Assembly (NCBI GenBank): GCA_022749755.1
Contig: CM040449.1
Location: forward strand, 6,343,157 to 6,407,156
Direction: 5' to 3'
Source: Azadirachta indica
Taxonomy: Eukaryota; Streptophyta; Magnoliopsida; Sapindales; Meliaceae
Length of the DNA stretch: 64,000 nucleotides
Part shown: positions 15,001-26,207 of the stretch, piece by piece
How the letters are laid out: each line of letters begins with the position of its first letter
Position numbering within the stretch: position 1 is the stretch's first letter
Notes under the pieces: model-generated
Seen by the model: the letters and a program-made list of their open reading frames with translations, nothing else
Databases searched by the model: none
What the model was told of the DNA's origin: nothing
Position numbers and translations under genes: made by a program

Positions 15001-18000
15001 TTCTAACCTTATTCATGCTTAACAAAACAAAAAAACTAACCAACATAACTTTGAATTACCAAAAAATTGATCCTGACCTCCCATGCAGTACCAACTAGTA
15101 GAAAACATAACTACTGTTCATACAAAATGGAACGCCCAAGAAATAGATTTTTTCTAATCTTTAAGATTAAACAAAGCTAAAACTGCCACAACCCTAGTGC
15201 ACAGATAGTATAATAGAGATGGCCTAGGAATCCCTAAACTGATGCATTCATTCAGAAAGGAGGAAGCATCATGCTTAGCAAACCACTGACAAAAGCAGGT
15301 GGTCAGGTCATGGTCAACTCTAATATTTTTTGGCTGAAAGAAAGATAAAACGCCACAATATGACCTCAAATAGAATAATCCATAACTCTTAACGGCATAA
15401 GCCATACTTAAAGTCGCAACCTAAATCCCGTAGCCAGCAAGAGCCCCGGTCTAAGTTTCAGCAAAATTATGATAAATACCATTCATATTTCTTCAACCTC
15501 CGCCCGACAAGAAATACTTATGGGAAAAAAGCATCATGGGAAAAGGTGGAGCTCTCAACTAAACAGAGATCAGAACCTCACTGAGGTCCTTTTTTCTTAG
15601 CTTGCTGAGATCTCCCAAAGCTAAACCCAAAAGCAGCAAACTATGAATTTAAACTAGAAGAAATAGAGCCTCAAAGATAGAGTGCGAGTGAGTAAGGGAC
15701 AGAGAGTGAACTCCTAGCACTGCCAAACACAACTCCAGGACAGAATGTGTAACACCTCTTCAAATTAAAGGATACAACTAGCCAATAAGTAACAAAATCT
15801 CTCTCCAACTAAAGTTAACCAGTTACAAGCCAACTCCAGTCCTAATGGGCGGAGTGAAACCACAGATGGCAAGCTCACAGTTAATAATGTTAATATCACT
15901 GGGCTAAATAGTTAACTAAAGCTTCAGTTATAAATTGAAGAATAAAATAAGGGCCAGGTACAAACTGTATAAAATTACCAAAGTTAAAGAAAAAAAAAAT
16001 CATGAAGATTTGGAAGGAAATCAAAATCAAACTTGTATTTGTAAATCCATGGATCAACTCATATATACCAGACAGGTTATAACATTAAGATCCAACAATT
16101 ACCAAGAATGAAACTTACAATTTAGGAAAAGATATTGCTTACATACGTAAAAGTATCAACTTTTTTAATTCAAACAAAATGGAAACTCGGAACCTACTGT
16201 AGTTCTAAATGTACAAACAAATACCTAGCGCATTAGGGTTAAATTGCAGTGGCAATTTGACAAATATGCATTAGCTATAAGAAGAACACATAAATTAAAA
16301 CTTTTCAACAACCTCATCTCCAATATCTGCAAAAACCCTTTTTCTTTTGATATTCTAACATTCTTTTCAACTCCCTTTCCAAGATTACAGATGTAGAAAA
16401 GAAAATGGACCAGCAGATCACAGACAATTGGAAATGAGGAAATCAGACATGCACAATTAAAATTGACAAAATCTGTAAATTAGTAAGTGAATATACTCAC
16501 TAATGATAAGAGAAAACTCACCAATTCACAATTGTAATTGTCAATGAACCAGGGAGATTACTAGCTGACTGCAACAAATCCATTAAGGTGCCAAGCATCC
16601 TATTTGCTTCTGACACGAGCATAACTGCGTCTAGTAAAGGGTGTCCTCCCACCACCCATGATATATTAAAAGTTTGTTTACTTCCTATTGTAGATAAAGC
16701 CAAAATGACATCCAGAGAATTGAAAAAGAAGTCAGATTGTGATAATATCAAAGACGCGACAGCAACTCTCTAATTCATACAAAGCTTTTAACCTGTTTCA
16801 ATGTCAGAATGCAATACCTTCTGTGATAAACTTTTCAAAATCATTTGTGTCAGATGTAAAAAGTAAAATAAATGTTTCCAAAAATTTCAGTGCCAGCAAC
16901 GTTGTACCAACAAAACCATGCTGCATTACCACGAAAAAATCAAGTTAGCCAAATGTCTCAAACTAATAACAGGTCAAAATCAAATTAGATGTAATTATAA
17001 AATATATTAAATGTTTATCTAATATCCCACATGTAATGTTTTTAACAACAGTTTCAGAAAGGAGGCAGAAAATAAGAGCTATGCACTTAAAAACTATAAT
17101 TACATTTGAGCACTGACTTTTTACTAAAATCAATACATCTCAAAAGGCACCCAAAACATCAGACAGGAAACACAGTGTCATTTAACTTTGCAAGCACTTT
17201 TAATCCAAACAAAGAGAAAAGGCATGTCAGTACTCCAACTAACCAAATTAAAATCAGCTAGTCAATATTATTTAACCAAACTTACAAGCCATCTGAGCTC
17301 TTAATTTGTCAACCTTTCAAACAATCACAACATTTTGGCATACTAACCTTGAGAACCATTCTACAATATTCAAAAAACATTAAAGAGTATACATCTCACT
17401 GATCATTGGATTTATTAGCAAGTCTTTCTGAAAGAAGCACAGATAAAGATAGTAACACTCAAATCATTTGTCGTGAATCACTACTTCAAGGATGACATCA
17501 ACATACATGAATCATAGATAAAGGGCTAGTGTCAAACATGCACCAAAAAATTAACATTGTCTAAATTATATTACAAGATTCTCATCAATTGTTTTTTCAG
17601 ATCATGTATAGAGATATTGATTTACTGTTGAATTTCCTCTCACCAAGTACTGAAGGAATTTATAATTCATGCTTACAATTTCTAAAGTTATCTAAAGAAA
17701 TTCCTTACTCCTCACCTCCACCCCAGGGAAAACGAAAAAAAAAAGTTCCAAGGGGGGAAAATAGTGGCTAAAGGGAATCAGAAACACGAGGCTTTATCAC
17801 TTTGTAAGAAATCACAATGATAAAAAAGACCATCTTTTAGCTTAACTTGTTAAGTTTTAAACCCACACATTGTTATAATTCAGAAAGAGATAATTAATCG
17901 GTACCTCCAATGCAATCACAAAGACAATATCTTTGAACCTAACCATCCATGTCCAAAGCTCTTCAAGCCACTGCTCAACTTTACCGCGCCAATGAAACTA

Positions 18001-19839
18001 TAATTCCCCACAATAAGCATTAAAATTGCACAAATTTACAAGAAAATAATGAAGAATACAGAGTGGAACAGAGGAGAAAAAGAGTAAAAAAGAAAGGAGG
18101 TTCAACTAAAATATACAAATCAAGCCCAGGTTAACTAAAATAAACTAATAACAAAAAATGATTTCAAAACACAAGGACCTAACCAAAAATCGTAAAATTT
18201 ATTCACATGCACGTAATCACCATTACTCATCCCTTGTGTATTTTGGTTTCATTTTTCTTTTCCTAAGAATATTTGGTTTCCTATATTATCTACCAAATTT
18301 TGTTAATTCCCATTGGTAACATGTGCATTTTAATACATATAAAGAATTGCCTAAAACTCCATATACTTGATCTTTATACACATAAACAGAGGGAATAAGA
18401 GAAAGATTCTTAAACGAACTAAATAGATGATAGACCACGCACTGACCCAATACCCTCATATTCAGCTTATCAGCATAAAACTTGTGCAAGATTTACTTAC
18501 GAAAAATTGACTATCCATAACCTTGAAGCATCATGAAAGCGAACCATTGAAGTTTCAATAACTCAAACACAACATGTTAAATTTTGAAAAGGGATTATAA
18601 ATATCACGGCAAAATTGATGTTTAGACTGTCTGCTTCAAAATTGAATAAAAAGGATTGAAGGAAGGGGAGAGAGGGACCTGCAATGCCATCTCCTCTAAA
18701 ACACGGCAAAAGAAATTTGTTCCGCAAACAATAGATTTCCTCGCAACAACAGAGTCACCATCCCTCAAAAATGAAACTAAGACAGGCATTAGTATAGATG
18801 AATGCTCCATTGCTTTAAACCCAATATCTTCAATTATCCTGCCAACCACAGATTATGTACAACACTCAAGTTATAAACAAGGGCACTAGCACCTCACATG
18901 TATAACAAAGCATATTAACCATAATAAAGTTGGAATACCTCATGAGTATAGCCATGTCAGCACCATGCTGATGCAGACATGTCAATGGTTTTGACAAAGC
19001 ATGATCCAACAAAATATAGCAAAAATAAATCTATTACATGTGGGAAGTGGTCTAGACAAGTGAAAATTATGCATAGAACTATTGTTTTGAAGGTAATGAA
19101 AACAAAATTTAGTAAAATTTCCATGGAAAACAATGCAAACGAGAGAGGCCACTATTAGTCCCATTCTTAACCTTTCACTTTATTATAATTAATCAATGAT
19201 AATAGAATTAAATAAGAAAGCAGTTTCCATTCTTTTACATCCTAATCTTCGTCCACAACCAAACAAGACTATTGCACTCATCATTTAGTTTCAATAAGAT
19301 TGCAAATCTTTCCATCTTTGTCCAGTTATTTGTTCAATGACCGTAGAGCATTAACCTAAAATTGTAAGTCACGGCTAAGCCTAACGCCCAGAGTAAGCCC
19401 AGCCAACAGAATGCACTATCAACAAATAGGTAAGTGCTTCCGCAAGTGTAATTTTATCACTCACTATAAATGGTGGTTAAAGCGAGTCTTTCCGCACTAA
19501 TTTCACAATGTGTAGGACCAAAAAATAAATAAATAAATAAAAGGTAAAGTAACCAAAAAGATCAAGGAACAACTAGTAGCATTCACCAACTAAACAATTT
19601 GAATATAAGAGTGAAATTAGGGTTTTGGAAACTCACTCGATTAGCGATTTTCGAACGAGGATTTCAGGAGAAGAGTGGAGCTCGACCAAGTAAGGGAAGA
19701 GCTCCGGCGCTAAAGACGGTTCAGCGGATGATAAAATATCTTTGACCTGCTTTAAGGAAGAGAGCTTGACGGCCAAATCGCCATGGTTGTTGGCAGCGGC
19801 GAGGAGCGAGAGTGCTTGGTCTCTAGAAGCAGTGGCCAT
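1..19839 (-). CDS. Symplekin/PTA1-like (ESP4-type) mRNA 3'-end processing scaffold, 3' end off the window
   Basis: Symplekin is the HEAT-repeat scaffold of the nuclear pre-mRNA cleavage and polyadenylation complex; Arabidopsis ESP4 is the family reference. I joined 24 coding exons on the minus strand with phase checked at each junction: 19839-19637, 18838-18679, 17997-17905, 16920-16818, 16684-16522, 10599-10425, 9757-9632, 9538-8933, 8821-8201, 7964-7896, 7323-7210, 7134-6889, 6792-6745, 6623-6477, 5773-5609, 5510-5448, 4476-4366, 4274-4191, 4093-4046, 3136-3062, 2393-2298, 846-766, 692-621, 50-6. They give 1,238 codons without a stop, and the last exon ends at a GT donor, so more exons lie to the left. 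Recognisable stretches are MATASRDQALSLL at the start, KALRAMNAGDAADQV, the conserved N-terminal HEAT region (DUF3453 type) and, from about residue 1000, the symplekin C-terminal region (AFHRHIPVLIRAL, LPLLFMRTVIQAIDAFP). Introns after exons 9 and 21 start with GC instead of GT. Family assignment is from recall. Confidence 0.93.
1480..1545 (-). repeat. tRNA-like box A/box B segment, possible SINE head in a symplekin intron
   Basis: On the minus strand a box-A-like TAGTGAAGTTG (around 1538-1528) is followed about 33 bases later by a box-B-like GTTTGATTCT (around 1496-1485), the layout of a tRNA-derived SINE head. I found no clear poly(A) tail or flanking duplication, so the element limits are unknown. 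It lies in the intron between exons 21 and 22 of the symplekin gene. Confidence 0.3.
5245..5400 (-). mobile_element. SINE insertion in a symplekin intron, with 13-bp target-site duplication
   Basis: A 156-bp block is bounded by the exact direct repeat ATTGATACTGCAA at 5232-5244 and 5401-5413. Read on the minus strand it ends in an A-rich tail (the T run near 5251-5268 on the plus strand) and contains a box-B-like GAATTCGAGT. Short length, A tail and a 13-bp duplication fit a SINE moved by LINE machinery. It lies in the intron between exons 16 and 17 and has the same orientation as the gene. The family name is not known to me. Confidence 0.72.
10600..16521 (-). other. 5.9-kb intron 5 of the symplekin gene
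   Basis: This is by far the largest intron of the gene. It joins exon 5 (ends 16522, donor TTG|GTGAGT) to exon 6 (starts 10599, acceptor TAG). The interior is AT-rich with scattered poly(A)/poly(T) runs. I saw no coding exon, transposon ends or RNA gene in it; the short open frames inside look like chance. Confidence 0.7.
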
Positions 19840-21983
19840 GTTTAATTAAGAAAAACAAATGGTGATTTTGTAAGATATCGAAGGCTAGGGTTTTGAGAAT
19901 GAGAGTGAGGGTTTTGTTGAATGGGGCATGAGAATTGGAGGTTAAACAAAAACAAGTAATGGATGAGAAATTTTTTTAAAAAAAATTGATGGCTTTGTTT
20001 CCTTGGAGAGGGCGCGAGCGACTGACCCAGCGAGCAAGAGCAACACACCGCGTGAGTTAATACGGAAAGGGGGATGGGTTAATGGATTTTGAGATTTTAG
20101 GCAACGTGAAACCCGCTTACATGTCACATTCTCAGCTTCTTTATTGCTCTTATTTAAATATAATTTGTTTAAATAATTAATATTTTAATATTTTAAATAT
20201 GTAATCTCCTGTAAAAATTTATTTACACATATTAATAATATAATATATTAATTTTTACAGAATGTAGATGTGTTTATATAACTTCAGCGTTATATTTTTA
20301 AATTTAAAAAAATTATTCTAAACTATTTTATAAAAGTGAGAATTGTAGTAAAAAAAAAAAAAGGGTATAACGTTGTTAAAATTATTTCAAATATTTAATA
20401 TTTAATTTTTGTGAAATTAAATATGATGAAATTAAAGAGCACACAAGGTCAAATACTTGATAATTGTTGCTTAATTTTGCAAAAAAGTTATAGAGGGAAT
20501 GGAAGGAGGACACTTAAAAAATGATTTATACTTTATATAATTAAAAAGTAAGCCCATCAAGCTGCTTAATGGTCAGAACTCGTGTCCAATTCTTACCCTT
20601 ATCGGAGTATGAATTTCTCATCTGGTGTTAGGTATATTAAAACAATATTTTCAATTTTTTAATAAATTTCTTATCATATATCAGTAAACTTATAAATAAT
20701 ATATAAGAATATAACACTAAAAAAAAATTGAAACGTATTTTTTCTTTTTCGATATTTTCAAAATCATGAACCGAACACATTTCACACATTCACATTTTAA
20801 CTATATACTTGTTAATTCATGTTCACATTGTCACTATGTACCTGTTAATTTAATCAATAAAATTGATTTATCATCAAACTAATGAATTGTTAAATGTCTT
20901 TTCTGTCATTTAATGGTTTAGTAACACTATTTGATATTTATTTGCCTCCACATTTTGAATTTCCAATTTTATTTTAATTTAATTGAACTATAAAACTATG
21001 CTATTGCACGCCTACCATAATCTTACGCAAACTTAATCGTTTTTTCAGTTACGAAATATGGCAATTTTTTTTAACGTGGGAAGAGCTGTAACAATATAAA
21101 GAATTTATTTCCAAAAACATAAAAATGTAATACCAGTTTATTTTTATTTGTATTAAAAATCTTAAATGTGACTATAAACCAAGAAATAATAAGTGTAAAA
21201 GAAAAACTAAGAAAATTATACAAATTGGGCAACGGAATGTGATGGTAATATTTTAGTTTACTTAGTTTTTCTAGTTTATATTTTGGACTACTTTTTTTTC
21301 AAACACAAATTTGGGTTTCCATAATTTTTTGTCAAAGAATAAAAATTTCCCTTTTATTAAAAGAGATGAAGTTTTTTAAATGACTATACAGGTTCTTTGT
21401 ATACAAATGCAATATATTATGTCCCATATATATTTATTTTGAAATTAACTAATCATAGAATGATAATAAGATAAAAAAATTTAAAATTTTCTTGGATAAT
21501 TTTAAAATAATATGAAACATAAGAAAGTAAATATAGGAGAAAAACACTTCGATTTATTCAATACCTGCATGCCCAAACTCAAAACTGTGAACTGCCTAAA
21601 ACTAAAGATGCAAAGATTGTACAATAGAAACGGCAGAGCCTAATAATCGGTTCCAGAATCCAGAATTTGGCTACAACTAAACAAACGCCACGTAAGTTAA
21701 TTTATTTTCGAAGCCTCTAAAGATTAAGGTGAAATCGAGAACCTGCAATTGCTCTGGCCTTTTTCTTTTTTTTTATCTGCCACTTTCAACGTAATAAACC
21801 GGAGTTTCTTTCAATATGAAATGCAGATAATATTACTACAGTAGAGGAAATTCAACAGAAAAATAGTTGTATCAGAATCCAAATTCACACCTTATTCAAC
21901 ATCGATGATACACATCATTCCAGTTTGAAGCACGGGCTTATGCAAGTGGAGTAATCTACTTACTAAGAATGGAAAACTATATT
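19840..21983. other. Spacer between the symplekin start and the NLR pseudogene
   Basis: The first few hundred bases hold the symplekin 5' UTR and promoter on the minus strand. The rest is very AT-rich and has no recognisable gene. Parts of 20,436-21,080 resemble 28,950-29,065 and 30,200-30,270 downstream of the intact NLR, so this is probably the 3' flank of the tandem duplication. Confidence 0.6.
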
Positions 21984-24900
21984 TTAGTTGCAATGAGATG
22001 AGCTACTTGCAGAGTTATGTTCCCTGGGGGGTTCACTTGATCCCATATAAGTATGTGGAATTAGAGCTACTTTTGGCCAATCCTCACCTACATATTTCTT
22101 GCAGCTATTTTCAAGCCCTGGACATTCCCTGATAGACAGATGATGGAGGGTAGTCAGATGCTTCAGGCTTTCTGGCAGTGAAATTATGTTACAACAATCT
22201 GATATCGCTAAAGTTGTGGGACGAGACAGTTTCCCAATCCATTCAGGCAGGTTTTTGAAAGCGGGACAACTATGGATTTCCAAGCTTTGCAGTGTTGTCA
22301 CATGCTTTAGTTCCTCAGGCAGACATGCTAGCTTTGGATAGCTCAAAATGTATAGAATCTTTAGCATAGTGAGGTTTCTGAAGTTAGCAGGTAGAGAATT
22401 CAAACTCGGGCAATACATTACTGTTAAATGCTCAAGAGCTGTGAGACGTTCCAGCCCTCCTGGTATTGACGTTAAGTTATCACGGTTCTCGATAGAAAGT
22501 GATCGAAGTGAATTCAAACCTTGAAGGTCTTCTGGCAAGCTAGTAAGGTTGTGGCACTCACTGACCTCCAAAGACTCCAACGAGAAGAGATTTTGAATTT
22601 CTTGTGGCAAAGAGGTGAGCCCTTCACACCAACGAAGTGATAATGATTTAAGAGTGATTAGGCTTCCTAATTTGGAGGATACGGAGAGAAGATTGGGACA
22701 GGAGCTAATTGTTAGAGCCACAAGACAAGGATTATTTTCAAGCAAGCTCTCCAAAATAACCAACTGGCCTATAAAGACATCAATTACAAGATTTAAGAGG
22801 GTGGAAAGGTTTGTGGCTGACCTTAGTATCATTTCATTGCAATTCCGCAACTCTAGATGCTGAAGAGATGGAAAACATAGCATGCTCTTCAACCTTGGAC
22901 ACTTGTTGATGAACAAGTTGACCAGGGAAGGAAATCCTTCTTTTCTGTTCATGCTCCCCCAAAATTCTAAGTTCGGGAAATCTATGAAGGTTAGCTCTTG
23001 CAATGACTGGAATGGTCTTCCTGAGCCTCCACCATAGAACTCACTGCCAATGTTCTTCACAGCAGGCATTCCATGCATAAAAATGACCTTCAAGAAAGGA
23101 AGTTGCCCTAGTGTAGGGAGGAGTTCACATGTTTTGCAATTACCCAACACTATGTGAGATAAATTTGGGAGCTCATTAGCACCAATCCATCTGGGCAAGT
23201 AGTTACCTGGATACCCTTCAATTGACAATCTTTTCAGATTTCGGTGAGGTTGAAGGCACTCAAGCACTTCCTTTGCCAGTCTATTATCATCATCGTTTCT
23301 CATTATCCAATCATCATGATTATTTCTCCATGATAGACCCAAAGAACGGAGCTTTGGCTTCGTTCCTAGTTTTGCTCTCGTTGCATCAATTTTAGATGTT
23401 GCATTTTCCAATTGTCTTACACAAAGCTCACCAGCAAGTGGTAGATGTTGCAGCTCCCTGAGGCTTGAGTCCTTTCCAGAGCCCACAATGAATAATGGTA
23501 ATGTTTGAAGCTGAGAAAGCCTCCCAATCCCAATACAACATTGGCAAGCGAGACAGTTTATTACAGCCTTTTATCATCAAATGTCTTAGTTTGGACATCA
23601 GTGCTAATCGACTGGGTAGGTCAATTAAATCATAGCAGTCTGAGAGGTTCAGCACCTGCGAATAATAAAGGCTGCAAACAGTTTCTGGTAATGTTTCTAT
23701 GAGGGTGCTAGAAATGTTGAGATACCTCAAACAGATCAAGCAGAAAACAGAATCATTCAGCATTTTGATGCCACTACCACTTAAATTTAAGGCATGCAAA
23801 TATCTGAAATTTGAAAATAATTGGGGAGGGGCCTCTCTGAGGTCACCTTTTGAACACAGTATATTAAGCCTTCGTAACTTCTTTGCTTCATACCATCACT
23901 ATCTTTGTTCATGTCTTGGAAGAAAAACATCCTCATTACATCGTTGAAGTAGTCATTGCCTATCTCCTCAGGTTGTTTACTTTCTTCATTTGACTGTATC
24001 AACCCTTCTGCAATCCAAAGATGTATTAAATCATCCTTCTTGATTACATAATTTTTCGGAAATACTGAGCAGTATGCGAAACAACATTTCAGATGTGACG
24101 GCAAATGGTTACAACTCAACCTCAAGGCAGGCAGTACTACATTTTCACCTTCAAAAGCATTCCAAAGATCACTTTCCTGTACACATAGCCACTCGCTTTC
24201 CTCTCTTTTGAGGTGCATTAGACTTCCTAGTGCTTTTGCTGCCAAAGGTATGCCTCCACACTTCTTCACAATTTCTTTTCCAATTGAAAGTAAATTAGGG
24301 TGAGCTCCTCCAGGAGCAAAAGCTCTTTGCTCGAACAATGCCCAACAATTGTCATGAGATGAACCCATCATACAATAAGGGGAAGTTGTTCCTACTACCA
24401 AAGCAACCTTTGCACTGCGGGTGGTGACTATGACTTAGCTTCCTTCACCACCATCACTCAGTGAAATCCCTAGTTTATCCCATTCATGGTGATCTTCATT
24501 CCACATATCATCTAATACAAGCAAGTACCTTCTCCCATGCAACAAGTGCCGAAGTCGAGACTGAAGAACATTCATGCCTAAGAAATCACATTTATTCATA
24601 GTCACAGATTCTATAATCAATTTCATGATCTTCACCACGTTGAAATCCTCATTAACACAGACCCACATCTTCAGTTCAAAACTTTTTTCCACTCTCTCAT
24701 CATTATAAGCAAGTTGAGCAAGGGTGGTTTTACCAAGGCCTCCTAAACCCACAATCGGAACAACTGAAGGATTGACCTTACTCTCTCCACTTGATGACAA
24801 TAGCTCTACTATAGTTTCTTTATCTTCCTCTCTTCCAAAAACTTCTGATTTAATTACAAAAGAACCAGTTTGTTTCCTCCCTTAGACATTACACCCGCTT

Positions 24901-25333
24901 TTAACTAACCCCTCTTTCAAGTTGAAATTAAGCATCTCAACGGCCAACATGTCAAGTCTTTCCCTAATCTCTTTCAGTTTAGAAAAAATGCATGGTGACT
25001 AGCAAAGTTCATAAAAGAAAGTAAGTCGGTTACCTGACGCATGACGCCTCCTCCGGTCCTAGCTTCTCTAGCAGGGGGGTAGAAGAACTCATCAAGTAAA
25101 TTGTCAGCATCATAAGCTACTTCTTTAAGCTCTGCCAGCCATAGCTTTAAGGCCTTCTCCTTTATTTGTCTCTCTTCTGCATCATCAATGACGGCTTGAA
25201 TAATCTGTACTGTGTGCCGAAGTTTGCATATCTCCTCCTCAAAGCCATAATTACGTGCAATACGCTTCAAAACATGGGTGGTTACTTTGTCAAAAATTAC
25301 TTGCAATAGTGGGCATAAAACAATATCAGCCAT
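21984..25333 (-). pseudogene. Broken CC-NBS-LRR (RGA-type) resistance gene
   Basis: This is a close paralogue of the intact NLR at 31,164-34,673. The CC domain starts at 25,333 (MADIVLCPLLQ), and P-loop (GLGGLGKTTLAQ), kinase-2 (YLLVLDDMW), GLPL-type (CGGIPLAAKALGSLM) and RNBS-D (CCFAYCSVFPK) motifs follow. Lesions visible against the intact copy: a frameshift in a T run near 24,985 that follows a shortened CC end; a TAA at 24,882-24,884 in the CC-NBS linker; a TAA at 24,435-24,437 just before VIVTTRSAKVA, where the intact copy has Lys; a deletion with frameshift near 23,890 that removes the whole MHD segment and about 60 neighbouring residues; and another frameshift near 23,540 in the early LRRs. 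The last 500 codons (23,486-21,984) are an open LRR frame. No full-length NLR can be made. Transcripts or truncated products cannot be excluded. Confidence 0.93.
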
Positions 25334-25339
25334 CTGCAA

Positions 25340-26197
25340 GCAAACAACAAGATTCCCTCAGTGTTATTGTGCTTGATCACTCAGCACAAGAACTCCCAAC
25401 CCAAAAGCCCCAGAAATCAACTCAACCTCTTTACATGGTCAAATTATAGTTGACTTCTCAAATTCTGCTCCTCTTCCCACTCAAGGTTGAGCTATAGTCA
25501 ACATTAAAAGTAAATTCTACTTGCGTCGATTTTAGGCTAAGTAGCATTATCGTTACGCGTATTTACCTGCATCAGGCAGCGTTATCTATAGTGTTGACTT
25601 ACTGGGGTGATTGAAAAATATAGCAATTTCATGGAAAAATTTGAAAAAGGCAATATACCATTAACTCCAGTCAGTTTCAACCAACAGGCAATTCCTTTCG
25701 TTATTGAACAGAAAGTTAACCTATGACAACGAGCTTTTTTTTCCAGGTTAAACGAGAAACGGAACAAGTTAAATTGATTGAAAAACTAGCCGACTGCGAA
25801 CACGACTCTGAAGTTCGTACAATTCGCTTTATTTAGATAGTTGTGTTAGACTAAGTAATCTAAGGTGTACCACCCTTGATTCATTTAGGTGCTGAGAGAG
25901 GATTACTATAAACAACACAATAATTTTCGGAACAGAATCAGAGAACAAAAGGTCTTTCCACGTAACCGTACGGTCTTTAAGACTTGCATCCCCTCTCGTC
26001 ATCACCGGAAAAACTTTCAAATATACCCCAATTGGTCACTCTTGTAATAACCAACTTTTCCCGCCCAAACAAATAAAATCTAAATATTTTAACCGACAAA
26101 TATAGAGAAAATAAAATCCACTCAATAAAAAATCCAATTATAAATTTTATTAATTTATTGAATATTATACATATTTATTCTTTTCAAAAATACATAT
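25340..26197. other. Spacer upstream of the NLR pseudogene
   Basis: No gene is recognised. The proximal part would be the former promoter and 5' leader of the broken NLR. The distal end is AT-rich and ends at the 10-bp target duplication of the MULE-like element. Confidence 0.5.
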
Positions 26198-26207
26198 TTA
26201 TTTTATT

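Noticed and set aside
21984..25339. Reading the left NLR as a functional gene with introns that skip its lesions
   Set aside because: The intact paralogue has no introns, the lesions fall inside conserved motifs, and the MHD segment is physically deleted.
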